Below, one piece after another: positions 43,394 through 55,494 of a stretch of 64,000 nt of DNA. A program made the translations under genes and the position numbers. Below the pieces are notes generated by a model. It had not been told where the DNA came from. It made no database searches and worked only from the letters and a program-made list of their open reading frames with translations. Source of the stretch: Litomosoides sigmodontis (Eukaryota; Nematoda; Chromadorea; Rhabditida; Onchocercidae); assembly GCA_963070105.1 (NCBI GenBank), contig OY718808.1, positions 3,285,738-3,349,737 on the forward strand. Reading direction: 5' to 3'. How positions within the stretch are numbered: the first letter of the stretch is position 1; each line of letters begins with the position of its first letter.

Positions 43394-46300
43394 TTAATTA
43401 GCAAGAGGACGCCTACTTTTGCGAGGCGGTGAACGACTAAGAGAATGTGTACGTACAGCGGTGAATGGTCCGTGCGTGTTCGATTCCCTTTCAAATTTGC
43501 TTTGTGATAATTGCATATTTCCTGGTACTTTTGGCCGTCCTTTACTTCCTACCTGCAGTAAATTAAATCCATCTTTTTTAATTGATGTCAGTGTTGAACA
43601 ACTTAAATTTTCATCAGTAACTGATGATGACCGCGCGTTGTTTTGTAACAGATACTGCATGTATGGATTATTACACTTGATAGGTCTGAAAGAAATCCAT
43701 ACTAGAAATAAAGTAAAAAATTCGTCAAAATATTAACATTTGATGCAAGCTTCAGTAAGCAGATAATATCGATATATACATATATCAATATCATCATATA
43801 TTGTTTGGATTTAAAAAAAAACTTTCCCAGTGACCAAAGACACCTGACCAGTATCAAATAAATGTTTATATGTTGCTTTACATAATAAACAGCTTACTTA
43901 TTTCTTCTCTCTTTGCCACCGAATATGACTGCCAAATTTTCAGGTATCTTTACTGACTGAGTTAATGACATCGAAGGATTTTTGTTGATATCGGAACGAT
44001 GCATGAACGGCTCGTTGATTGTTGTATTGCAACTTGGTAAACTTTGCTGTAAGTGTATGCGAAAATTATGCAATTTACACTAAATTCACCAAAACCCATA
44101 ATTTGAATCAAAATTTTTACATTTGAAAAAACACTTGAAGAAACATTTTCTTTAAAAAAAATTTTCAATGAGTGATGGTGAAATGATAGTATTAAAAATT
44201 TATTACTTAAAAATTTGAATATTAAAAAAAGATAAAAAAACAGAATAATTTACCCCGCCTAGCGACTGCACACTATTAAAGGACTCGCTTCCAAAAGAAA
44301 AACTGTTTGGTTTGTTTACATCCTCCTGCGGAATAAATCTTTCATATTTTGTTTTCAAAACAAACAATAAAAAATTACAAACATTTCCAGCCAAAACCTT
44401 TGCTTAAAAGGTTCTTCTTCAGTAGTTTTGCTTTGAATTTGCTCCGTCAACTATCATTTTAAGTGAACATGATCAATACTGATATCATTTATCAAGCTAC
44501 AGCTAAGAAGCTAGATTACACGGAAAAGCATTGATTGATACACATTTTCCTCCGAATTCAAAATTGTTAAGTCAACCTGTAGCTATTATCTATGTTTTCT
44601 CCTTTACAAAAGTTTCTTTTATAAAATAAGTTAACAAGTGCTATGAAGAATAAAAAGCACACTACCTTATTCCCCTCGTATGAACAGTGCTCTAAATCCG
44701 TTGATCCTAAAAACTCAATTTACAAATTTAATTTTATTCTCTTCTCAACATATAGATTAAATCTTTTTGTGCGCCACATTGATCTACCAAGCCTAATCTT
44801 TTCCTTTTTCATAACTGCTGTAAAAATATAAGAACATACTTGATGTGTCTACATTCTCATTGAGATCTTCAAAGTATTTCATGCTTTGTGCACAATTCAC
44901 AAATGAATTACTCAAACGTTGCATTATTCCATGATGACGTCGTATATTAGTCAGCAGTGTATTTGAATTCCTAAACATTGCAATAAACATCAAAAATTTA
45001 AATTAAAAAAACACAAACGTTTGTTTGCTTTCAGTCAAATCAATAACTGAATTAAAAAGAAAGAGTCAAGGCATCGTAGTAATGGTTCACTAAATCTGTA
45101 GCCATGAATAAACAAAATAAATCAACTTCATTTTTCAAATTGTATGTCGAGTACCTCACCTCAACAAGAAATTAAAAATTTTCGCAGTATTGCTATATCG
45201 ATCAGCCACATCAGTCATTTGCCCACGCTAGAATTGGGAATCAAAACATTATCTTGATTCGCCAAGAAAATACAGAAAACATGTCATAACTTTTGGAATT
45301 TTTAAAATCGACACCTGAGAGTTAAGTAGCTTTCCATCTAATGCAGCTAAGTAATTTTCCATCTAATTTTTCCGTCTAGATAGAAAACACCCTATATATA
45401 AAAGTTAGATCTGTCCCTCTCACGGGACCTAAATATTACACGCTTTCTAAAATTATTGCAAATATTCCCATTTCCTTCACTACCACCGAAAAAAAATACA
45501 TATTTTTTATAGTTTTAAATGGTGCACTTCAAACAGGAAGAGAATAATAGGTTAGACCCCTATTCTGAAACGCTATGGCCTATCCGTTCTCAAATACTGA
45601 TTTTAAAGAATCATTAAAACTATAATATGAAGCAAATCGTAGTTGAGTAGTATTTTCCAGTACTGATATACTTTGACTCGATCTTAACACAAAAAGGGAC
45701 TTTTCCTAAGAATATTTCACTCGAAAAAGTTTTATTCTTTTTCAAAGACATAAGAAGATTTAGTGAGTAAGGAATCCTTGCTAAATTAATCAACACCATC
45801 TATTACAGGATTAACCAGTGTACCACTCGGTGGTTGACAGGAAATCACTAAGACTGCGCAAAATATTTCTTACAATGTAGAATATTTTCCGCAAAATATT
45901 TACTACAATCATGTCCTGAAAGTAGAAAAACATACGAAGGTGGTCACATTATTTCGCATCGTGTTGTACTGATTCTGCTGGAATTTGATAACAGAATTGA
46001 CCTGCCGTAAAGTATTCATCACTAAATCATTAGGTGTCTGAAATTACATTATTTTCACTTTATTCACTTAAAAAGATCAAAAAGTTGTCCCGATATGACA
46101 CTTAATGCAAACCTGGAAATATTTTTTTGTTTTTTCACTCATACTACGTCCAATATTTTCATATGTAAAAGGTGAACGTCTACAAACCGTACACATCTTC
46201 TCCGTCACTGCAATTATAAATAGAACAATTTTAAAAGAAGACTGAAACTTTATTGACATGAAATTTCAAAAGAAGCTCACTTGACACAATTACTGGAAGG

Positions 46301-46759
46301 CTACATTCATTTTGAATATACACAAAATATAAAATTTCAATCAGAAGGAATATAGAACTCACCGCACCGGACAAGAAAGAGAAGCAATTTTGCTGAACGC
46401 TTGTGAGAAAAATAGTGGGATGTCCAGTCTCATCATATCAAACATTGTATAAAACGTTCTGTTATTTAGCGATTTTATAAAAAAATCAGCAAGGAAAATG
46501 CGAAACAGCTCCAGTCGAATACACTACAGATTTGCGAGGATAGTACAAGTTAGGAATTTGATTACTTCTGTTTGTAACTTGTGCCATCCTTGCTATCTGA
46601 ACAAACTGCAGAAATATTAGTAAACGAACCACATTTATCAAGACATGTGGAGCAGAATATGTGTCCACAACTCGCAACTGCAAAAGCGACACGCCTGGCA
46701 GTACTCTGAGCAACGGCAATCAAATAGCAATTATTGCAATGTACCCAAGACAATGCCAT
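43394..46759 (-). CDS. ZHP-3/RNF212-type RING E3 ligase (meiotic crossover factor)
   Basis: Zip3-family RING proteins associate with the synaptonemal complex and promote crossover designation through SUMO or ubiquitin ligation. Ten exons join in frame: 46759-46630, 46207-46113, 46037-45936, 45227-45160, 44970-44840, 44706-44666, 44450-44379, 44325-44254, 44046-43898 and 43685-43394 (383 aa). The N-terminus is a C3HC4 RING, with C8, C11, C31, H33, C36 and C39 on exon 1 and C49 and C52 on exon 2 (MCTVCRRSPFTYENIG). The motif WVHCNNC at the very start, the short spacing and the following coiled coil (VNSVIKFQQNQYNTMRNN, residues about 90-180) are characteristic of this family. The Ser-rich, basic C-terminus ends SLSRSPPRKSRRPLAN. 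Length is in the usual range. Which paralogue (ZHP-1 to ZHP-4 type) it is cannot be decided here. Confidence 0.85.
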
Positions 46760-46770
46760 CTGTAAAATCT
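46760..46770 (-). promoter_or_regulatory. Trans-splice acceptor abutting the ZHP-3-like start codon
   Basis: GATTTTACAG on the minus strand ends immediately before the ATG at 46759, so the spliced leader would supply almost the whole 5' UTR. This start places the RING at residue 8, as expected for the family. Confidence 0.65.
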
Positions 46771-47250
46771 TTTCAAATCTTATTCCGTAAATTCGCATTA
46801 TGTGAGCTGTACAGCACGACCAAAACCATTATTTCGCCTTTGTCGTAATCCTCCACCAACAATTGCCAGCAGCTCGTAGAATCTAATTACACTACACATT
46901 CTCTTATAGAATAATCAGTAAAACTAAACGTGTTCTTCGCGAACTTTTCTGTATGTACATTATGCAAATACATTACTGATCTGCCATAAAGTACCACATA
47001 TATACTTTAATTTTATACAAGCAGACTGAAGTACGGAAATGTTAGGAACATAATCCATGATCAACGTTGCACGTATAAAACAGAACAAAATTCTACAAAA
47101 AAAAATGAGAACCTAACAACTTTACAAACACATAAAATGAAATTCCATCCCTGATTTCTTTTATTTGGCAGCTGATTATAATTAGTACATGAATTCATTA
47201 AGTCAATACGAATTTCATAAAAGAGATAATAATAATTTCAGAGTTAAAAA

Positions 47251-49799
47251 CTACGTTTGACTAAAATCACGGAAGGGTAACGTTGAAGGGTTGCGATAAT
47301 CACGGACTGGTGATGGAGCCCGGTAATTTTTTCGCGCAGTAAGATCATCGCTCTTTGTAGCTCCAAGTATGCGGTCGTACGGTAGCTTAGTTAGATCAAC
47401 TGGAACGTCAGTTCGTAATGCACCATAAGGATGAGATGGATTCGCTATAATCCGAACAGATAATATGAATTTTCTAATCATAAATAAAAGTAATACAAAG
47501 TAAAATATTTCCACATATATGCGTTAGTTAAGATTCATAAAGTCATGATATAGACAAAAGTCGAGAAAAAATTTCCCCGAAAGGCGGGACACGAGAAAGA
47601 TTTTACAAGCAAGAGACTTACTGGTTCGCAATGTGTTAGTACCAGGATATTGAATTTGAGAAGGATACTGGCAATTTACTGGTGATGCATAAGATGCCGC
47701 TGATGCTGCATATGCTTGATATATGCTTGCTTGCCTTGCTTCATCTACGATGGAAGAAAACATTACTTTCTATGAAAATATATATCGTTACCTTCTCTGC
47801 CGTTCAGTCATTTGTAAAACGAGAAAACTGTTGGCAAAATTTTCTCCCACTTCTTTAATACCTACGGCATCGCTTAATGTACTCTTAATTTCTCACAGTA
47901 CAAAAAAAATCTATCTTCAAACACTCTCCCATATAATTGCTAATTCTCCCTAAAAAAAATAATGAAAGTGAAACATACCATATGCCTGAACTTTCTGTAA
48001 AGCAGAAAGTAGTGCAGGAAAAAATGTTGGATCCTTACTAGTCATCATCACAACAGCAAGAATAAAATCTTTTGGCGAGATCTGAGCCAACAAACCATCT
48101 AAACATTATAAATATTCAGCCTTTCTTTTAGCAATGCCTCAACATTTGCGACAAAAATTCGTAGTACATTTTGAGCAATAACTTATCACACTAACATGAA
48201 AGTAATTATGTCATATGTAATACGCCAATATCATTATAGTGTCCACACACTAATTGTATCCAACATGACACAGCATTAACAAAAAAAATCATGGCAAATA
48301 TAACATAAAACTGTAAATTATTCAAAAAAATATAAAGCACCACTGTTTCATACAATAGTGTTGCCTAAAACGGCAAAACGTACCTAATGTTGTATCCAAA
48401 TCTTGCGGTGCGATTAAACTATTACGCTCTTCAATCAGTTGCCTTTGCTGTTCTTTGACACCTTTCTCCCATTCGTTAAACTCCTCCACATACTTATTGT
48501 ATGTTTCCGTACCACACTGTGCTCTTAAATTGATTAAAACGTTAAAAAACGCCTGTGCTTTTCCTCCTAAAAGAGCGATCCAAAGCTCTTACAGTCTAAA
48601 ACTGCCAGATGACATGACTTACTGAATATCACGACAGCTACATAAATTTTGTAAGCATAACTGCATAGATTGAGAAAAAACGTAGCAATTTTAACGCCAT
48701 ATCGGCGTCACGTTCTATTAATTATTAAGACTAATATATATATATATTTCTTAGATTTCAATTAATTTAAGAAAAACGTACATATTATTCAGTTTCCATT
48801 TTTCGAACTTTTCTTTATGCTCCACGTACTGCTGTTCCAATCGTCCCAGTGCAACTGTTATATGTGTAATCTGCAGTAAAAGTACTGCATTAATACACTG
48901 AATAGTATTGTCATTGGTGTGTTAAAGGAACGAATAACCATCAGAACACACCGTTAACCCGGGTGCTTGATAAAGTATTGTTTTGAGCAGTTATTATCTA
49001 CATAATAATAGAAGTAAGTTTTCAAAAAACAAAAAAGTAAAAAGTTCTGTCTGTCTTTCAAACTTCCTTTGAGAACGGAAAAATTTTTCCAATTTACTCA
49101 AAAACAGGGAATGTTATTCACAGTGGTTCAACTGTGGTATCCGACAACTTATGATTTCTTTTTGGAATGGTAAAAATACACCGAGCACCTTCACCAGGGT
49201 AACTATTTTAAGTACTGTCCTGAATAAGAAATCGATATGGTTTAAGACTTGCTTAAAGCAATAAGCAACTTCGGTAATGACGAAAGCTAAAAGTAAGTAA
49301 AATTGTAACCTTGTCAGCCATCAGAAGTTAAACTGAAATTTTTGAAGAATTGCGAACAGGTGAAACCATGCAAATCTAAATGAAGTAAATCGGTACAGAG
49401 AGACATAAACACAAACACATTCCTATCATCTCGCTAGCTTTCGTGCAATTTCTCCTATGTTATTCTTTTATTGTAACAAAATAACTCACTGGAAACCAAT
49501 GCAATACAAAAGCTTTGGATAAATGGAGCTGAACTAAGACAAAACATGTCGAACGAAGAACATATACAAATTGCATTCATTTCGCTCAGGTTCACCTATA
49601 TTATGATCAAGTGTAAAACGTTACGTAACCCAGCCATACCTTCCCACACACTACAGACCTACGTAATCACACATGTAACACACGTGCCACATCAACTTCA
49701 TTGCCAACATTGTTCCGCGTGACGGAAGAAACCAACCTGATCATTGTGTTGCACTGCAACAGATTGATGGACCAGTAATGAAGAAATGAAAGGAGTGCT
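47251..49799 (-). CDS. Unrecognised coiled-coil protein; start not resolved
   Basis: I do not recognise this protein. Exons in gene order: an incompletely defined exon ending at 49737 (open from 49799), then 48870-48782, 48660-48623, 48566-48384, 48098-47979, 47744-47622 and 47444-47251. The six defined exons give 249 codons including the stop, with every phase matching. The first part is helical and charged, with a loosely repeated aromatic pattern (QQYVEHKEKFEKW, then YNKYVEEFNEWEKGVKEQQRQL), followed by FILAVVMMTSKDPTFFPALLSAL and an Ala/Tyr/Ser-rich stretch. The tail is basic and Pro-rich (RAPSPVRDYRNPSTLPFRD). The W/Y spacing is only vaguely reminiscent of YLPM1. No ATG lies in the open part of the first exon, so another upstream exon is expected. 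The stop is 492 bp upstream of the ZHP-3-like ATG on the same strand. Confidence 0.65.
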
Positions 49800-50143
49800 T
49801 CATGGCGGGTGGATGGTTGGTCAGGTCACGGTACGTCGTCATTGTTGGTCTACACGTCACTTTAATTCTGTTTCCGAATGTTTCTCTTTCTTCCACTTTT
49901 TAATGAAAATTTATGGAAACTTTTTCTGACGTTAATGACTTTATTAAGATATAGCTTCACGTTAGTAACAGCGAGATAGCGCAAAGCTCAAAGTTCGTTA
50001 GATATTCTTATTGCTTGTGGAAAACTAATGGCATTTAATTCTTGAATTGTTTTGTCGTTTTTTGAGTTCCGCTCATCAAAAAGGTTTATATTATTACATT
50101 ATTATCACGTAGTTAATTGCAGATCTGTTTGATCTTATTTCTA
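49800..50143. promoter_or_regulatory. Divergent intergenic region, presumed shared promoter
   Basis: About 340 bp separates the 5' end of the minus-strand coiled-coil gene from the plus-strand 5-alpha-reductase. I see no clear TATA or named motif. Part of it may hold the unresolved first exon of the minus-strand gene, for example the ATG on the minus strand at about 49842. Confidence 0.4.
50134..50143 (+). promoter_or_regulatory. Probable trans-splice acceptor of the 5-alpha-reductase
   Basis: TTATTTCTAG ends at 50143, leaving a 6-nt leader before the ATG at 50150. This is typical of spliced-leader addition in nematodes. Confidence 0.6.
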
Positions 50144-50149
50144 GTGGAT

Positions 50150-51609
50150 ATGGTGATTGAAATGTTATCGTATGGTATGCTTATCAGTGGTCTTATTATG
50201 TTTGCAGCACTTCTTTCGGGATTTAAAGCCACCTATGGACGATACTCTCAGCACTCCCACCTACCGGTCCTTTTTTGATCACTGTTACACTGATAGTGGT
50301 AGTAGTAATGATAGCAGACGAATTGTGGCCATACAAGTTATTGTAGTAATTGCAAATTTCGATGCAGCAATTTAAATGAAATCTTTGATAAATATGATGA
50401 GCGATAAGAAGTTGCAGCACAAAGCGATAGAAATCTGTGCGATGCTCAACAGTTACGCAGTCTACACTAATTCAAATCATCGTTGTAGAAAGTGACATTT
50501 TCAGGTGCCGCTTATACCGGCTAGATGGGCTTGGTTTATACAAGAATTACCATCACTATGCATTCCTCTTCATTATCTTATTACTGGTATTAGTGGACTG
50601 CCTCTTATCAATGCATTTATCCTCACCTTATTCTGCTCGCATTACATCAACAGGTGCAACAACACCGTGCATTATTTTACTCTTTTAAAGAGAATGCATT
50701 TGCTCAATGTATCATTTTTTCTTTGAAGAAAGAAATATTCAATTTTCTTCCTCATTTTTAACTGAGGAGAGCTAGAACTTTAATATTTTATAAAAAAATT
50801 TCTTTCATGTTATATGCAACTCAGGGCTCTCATTTATCCATTCCTAATGAAAGGAAGTACAGGAACTCCTGCACATATTTTCCTGTTGGCTCTTCTATTT
50901 TGCACAGTTAATGGGTGTGTGCAAGCCATATGGCATTCTCGTAACGCTGTGTATAATGAGTCACTGAAGGACAGTGTGTTTTGTTGCATCGGTTAGCATT
51001 TTTATTGAGCATGGAAATTATACTGATTGTACTAGATGAACACGCAGTCTGTTTCCTAAAAGTCGTATCTGCTACTTAACACATCTCTGTTCTTCGCATT
51101 ACAACCATTATTATATTCTCTCATAAGTATCTGATGTGTTGTTCACTGTGTCAGAAGTACTACCAGAATGCAATAGGCACATTAACGTTTATCATTGGAA
51201 TGGTGATTAATATTACATCCGATTCAATACTGCGAAATTTGCGAAAAAATGGAAAGTCAGACTATAAAATACCTTATGGTGGCTTGTTCGAATACGTCTC
51301 CGGAGCAAATTTTTTTGGAGAATGTATCGAATGGGCTGGTTATGCGTTATTAACGCGCACACTACCCGCATTTGCCTTCGCGTTTTTCACATTATGCAAT
51401 CTTGCGCCACGTGCTTATCAGCATCATAGGTGATTTCTTCAAATCGAAAACTTGAATTTGTGCAAGGCAGATTTAAGAAATGTTCATTAACTGTTAGAAA
51501 TTTTTTCCAGGAAGTACATTATCACAGTCATCTTTATTTCAGGTGGTATCAGCAAAAGTTTGACAAGTATCCAAAGGATCGTAAAGCCTTTATACCATTT
51601 GTTATTTAG
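50150..51609 (+). CDS. Steroid 5-alpha-reductase family protein (SRD5A1/2-like)
   Basis: NADPH-dependent membrane reductase of the delta4 double bond of 3-oxo-steroids. In nematodes the likely substrates are dietary sterol derivatives. Exons are 50150-50266, 50505-50653, 50825-50991, 51177-51429 and 51543-51609, giving 250 aa, close to the 254 and 259 aa of the human enzymes. Family landmarks in order: YGRYSQHSH (29-37), PARWAWFIQELPSL (about 43-56), a hydrophobic core, INITSDSILRNLRK, the highly conserved PYGGLFEYVSGANFFGE, then CIEWAGYAL, FAFFTLCNLAPRAYQHHRWY and the ending YPKDRKAFIPFVI. All introns agree in phase. The first donor, CCG|GTCC, is weak but gives the frame the family demands. 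The start at 50150 follows a TTATTTCTAG acceptor by 6 nt; a second in-frame ATG lies at 50162. Confidence 0.93.
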
Positions 51610-52309
51610 GTGATAATTTGTAGTAAAAATTGCTTTGGATAATCATTAATCACAGACAACACTTAGAAGGAAACAGTGTATTGTAAGTGAAATATTCCAA
51701 GGAACAAATAATTACAATGCCCTGAAGAAAACTTATAATATCAAATTAATATAAAATAATGCTTGAATATCATAAAAGTTAGTGCAATATTGATGATATT
51801 GAGAAAATAAGTTGTAAACAAAGAAGTTCCAGATCTTATCGTGTTTTGTTGCTCATCTTCAAATAATGAAGTAGAAGTTAAAAAGATGTATCAAACAACC
51901 GTTTTATATCAAAATTTTTGAAGAAAAAAATGCTATGTTGTGGAATAGGGTGCTTTTACATCTTCCAAAATAAGTATTTGAGGTACTCAATGCATACTGA
52001 ATAAATTTGAGTTATCAGTGATTTCAATTAATTGCTATACGTTGTCTACCAATCGTGGTCTCGGATCGAAAATCCAAACTAGAAAACCAGTACCCGATGT
52101 TGAGAAAAATATCTGCCTAATGTAAGTCTAACGAAACGAAATAAACTACTTATGTTAGTGACAAGCAACACACATGTAAGTTAACCTTAGATTTCCAACC
52201 GCTCAAGGTGACGTTAAGGTAGTACAAATTATTTTCAATTGTAAAATATCCTAATTAAATTTTCTTTTCAATCGATATTAAAGTGGTTGGAATTGAAAGG
52301 TATGCGTAA
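51610..52309. other. Convergent 3' region between 5-alpha-reductase and ANCHR-like genes
   Basis: About 700 bp between two stop codons facing each other. It is A/T-rich, with no reading frame or repeat worth calling, and must contain both 3' UTRs. Confidence 0.7.
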
Positions 52310-54383
52310 TTATCGAGAATGGAAGATTCTGGAAAGTATACCACTTTTCTTGCCTCTTTTTTTCGACTCTTTTACCAGTTCCTTGGCTTCCATCTCCGCT
52401 TCTTCAGTTTCCAGTATAGTCTTGAAATAAAATGTAGCCCTTCATAATGACGGTGTTGGTTTATTTATAGGCGATTGCATGCATTACTTAATTGAATCTC
52501 AAATGTAATAATAAAAATAAACATAACAACTACTATACTTTGAAGATGTGTCGTTTTTTTTACATTTTTTCCTATTCACATTCGAACAAAAACTAGCCAA
52601 ACGAAATCTAGCAAATAAATATGAATAATTCAGCAATGGAACATTGCACCTTACCCTTTGCAGTTCATCATCGATTTCGACATCACCTTCTAAGCTCTCG
52701 CTTTTTGAACTGGACTCGGAAGAAGATGCTCCGTGATCCAATGTTCTTTCCCAGAACTTGCACAGTTCGTCGCTTATTTTTTCCGATTTGATACTACTTT
52801 GGCTGGCTGAAATGCTGATTTCGTAAACAACCATGGACAACTTTTTAGACGTAACAAACTAGCACAACAACAAGCTCATGGAAATGCTTCAAACACTTTT
52901 ATTAAAGCTTCATTTTACTAAGAGTATATATTTACAATATTTACATGCAATTCATACTTAATTCCATCAGCTTCTTAATCTCGTGGTCCACCGAATGGTT
53001 ATCACTGTCCACGCTTCCTACTACTTTGGCTGCCTTTATACTGCGTTGCTTCGCCAATTTCATCACTTGCTGTATTTCTTTTAAATTCCGAATGGTATCC
53101 TGACCCATTGTATGTGTATCTGTATCTGTATCCGATATGGACAGATTTCCGCTGAAGTCTTAAAAAACCATCAGTTCAACATTTTTTTTGAAGCGATTGT
53201 ATTTGTGTTCAAAATTTTAAAAAATTCAACAAAGTTCTCCTCAGGTAGAAGATGGAATGCACAGACGCGAAAATAAAATTTCTTTATAAAAGTAATCCTT
53301 GTGCTGATGATCAAAAGGCAGTTCTTATTCTGTAAAGTTCCCCAAACAAGACTGAATTTTAAGCAAGGAAACATGATGCAGGGAAACATGGTTCATGAAT
53401 ACCATACTTCTGTAAAATAACTACGCATACAACATAAATAGTATATTTTTTACACAAGGACTTCCTTCAGTAAAAAGTTTTATTTAAAACTAGTAGTCAC
53501 AAGGAGAATACCACCTGGACGTAAAGCATCTCTTCCGAGCATTTTAAGGAATTCTTCCGGATCAACGTCGTGTTCCAACTTCTCTTTTTCTAGCATGGCT
53601 TCATCTCTTGCTCGTTTCATTAGTTTTCCAACGGTTTCCTCATTTCCATTTACAATTGTAAACTAAAAGTCGATTGGCATCGTAGCGGAAAAATCCAGCA
53701 CAATTACACGTGAAACTCTTTTGCTGCATAATTTAATTTACCAAGATAGTCATCAAATTGTTCAAGTTGGATTAAAATTTATGTCTAAAAGAACTGCTAG
53801 CATACCCTAGGATACCTGATATTTTCCACTGGTATACCACGAAGCTTTGCCAATCGTCTTTCTATATCACTCACTGAAGGTGTATCCTCACCTTTAAACA
53901 TGTATAATTTGTAAAGTAGACAGAAATCAACAAATTCATTTATTTTAACAGATAAAAAAAGAACACAAAAGGACCGCGCAGTACTAACAAAAGTACTGAT
54001 CACTCTACTTTTTCTTGATTAAGCTACTGTGGAGAAACATATAGTAGAATTAGGCAGAAAGTAAACGATAACAAAATTAGCTAACTACTTTAAATAAATC
54101 TCTTATTGATATGCAAAAATCTATAAAAAATGTTAATCGGATATTAAATGTGATTACTTCTACCATTTATCCTTAGCATTTCTGCGCGTTTTTCCAAAGA
54201 TGCTAACGTTTCCATTTGATTTTGACTTTCGTCCACGTTTAAATTTGCCAAACGTTCCTCTAAAATTCTATCCTTTTCCTCCAGTTGAACCTTTCGCGGT
54301 AAAAACTGTGATGAAGGAATAAACTGTCGCATAGATGGAGGTGGCAAATCATCGTCAGTTGAGCACCATTTGCTGATACTCAT
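52310..54383 (-). CDS. ANCHR/ZFYVE19-like protein with an apparent 1-nt frameshift
   Basis: Likely relative of the abscission-checkpoint regulator ANCHR. Exons are 54383-54164, 53891-53816, 53784-53710, 53662-53515, 53158-52958, 52806-52655 and 52420-52310. The N-terminus MSISKW... leads to KDRILEERLANLNVDES and later SVSDIERRLAKLRGIPVE. These resemble the xERLAxL/xIExRLAxL motifs of ANCHR that surround its VPS4-interacting region. The third exon reads well (IQLEQFDDYLGKLNYAAKEF, ending at phase 0), but its start is one base out of phase with the preceding exon and meets a TAA at once. One extra base, for example in the TTTT near 53775, would restore it. Otherwise about 327 codons. No FYVE finger precedes the start, and no B-box-like cysteines are present at the C-terminus, which is charged and ends KRGKKSGILSRIFHSR. 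Family call is moderate. Confidence 0.6.
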
Positions 54384-54398
54384 TGGAACAATTTACGG

Positions 54399-54410
54399 CT
54401 GCAGAAATTC
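54399..54410 (-). promoter_or_regulatory. Probable trans-splice acceptor of the ANCHR-like gene
   Basis: GAATTTCTGCAG on the minus strand ends at 54399, 15 nt before the ATG at 54383. It supports this ATG as the true start and so argues against an upstream FYVE-encoding exon. Confidence 0.6.
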
Positions 54411-55494
54411 GAAAATGACTTGCTATCAAATATAAAAATCCAAAAATACATTGTTACGTATTCAATTCAATACATCGGGTCAGCATAAATGACATGTAAC
54501 AATAGCGTTAGCACAAAAGTGTCATGAACACTGACCAAAAGCATAAGCTGGGCTGATGGGACGTGAATTGAAGAGATATTTGCTGAATGATCTTAGCCTT
54601 AATGATTTTTTGAGCTTAACCAATGGTGGACTAATAGATTAATTGCTCGAGAAAAGTAGCAGGTTGCTGTCGTAACTATCCAAACTAAGGAAACTTATGC
54701 AATGCTTATCAAACGACCACTGCAATTTGTTGTCCCTATCTATCCTTCACAAGAAATTTGCTCCTAATATTTGCAGAACCTACTTTTCGTATTTTATTCG
54801 ATTTCACTCTAACTTCTCTTAAACTTATACTCCATCATCTGATACCTTCCAGTATTGATCTTTTTCTATGCTCATTGTTGAACAAGAGAAATTTAATTTC
54901 CCACACATCAGCAATGTAACTATTTTTTTTTAAACAACATATCAGTGAATCAGGTAGCGTGATTATCATACCCATACTACAGTCAATCACACGCTATAGT
55001 AAGTAATCTAGGAGATGAAATACTACCAACGAAACACACTACTATCTTAACTACTATAACTTTGTAAGTTACGCGTCAGCTCCTGTCCCACATACTAACA
55101 CTGTTATTTAGTAGTGAATTGTTTCCTGCGGCGCGGTTCGAAAATGACTTGCTACAAATCATTTTGGCACAAACACACACTACCTATACTAATAAGAACA
55201 TTTAGAAATACGTGTGTCTTTTCATCATGTATTTTGTTTCTAGTACTGCTCAAATTTTAAACACGTATATCCTCAGCTTTACATTATTAGGGCTATCTGG
55301 GAGAATGAACTGCTTGTAATATGAAAACAACAAAATGAATGGATTGATTGTATTTAGAATGTCGGAAATCGTTCTAATGAGAAATATTCGTTGACTTTTC
55401 ATCTCACGAAAAGGATTGTAGGTGTACGAAAATCTCGCGTACAAACAATATTTATTCTATAGCACGTTTAATAATGGCATGAAAGCCATAATAT
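54411..55494. other. 1.1-kb spacer between mL49 and ANCHR-like genes
   Basis: Both neighbours are on the minus strand. I saw no exon, repeat array or structured element here. The spacing is long for a classical operon. Confidence 0.6.

Noticed and set aside
46270..46580. Alternative coding exons for the ZHP-3-like gene (LDIPLFFSQAFSKIASL and a Ser-for-Cys RING end)
   Set aside because: They would break the RING. Splicing exon 1 to 46207 instead supplies the missing CxxC (MCTVC) in perfect phase.
52421..52460. Acceptor at TTATGAAG|GG for the last exon of the ANCHR-like gene
   Set aside because: The donor is CAAAGG|GTAAGG (phase 0), so the better TTTCAAG|ACT acceptor joins in frame.
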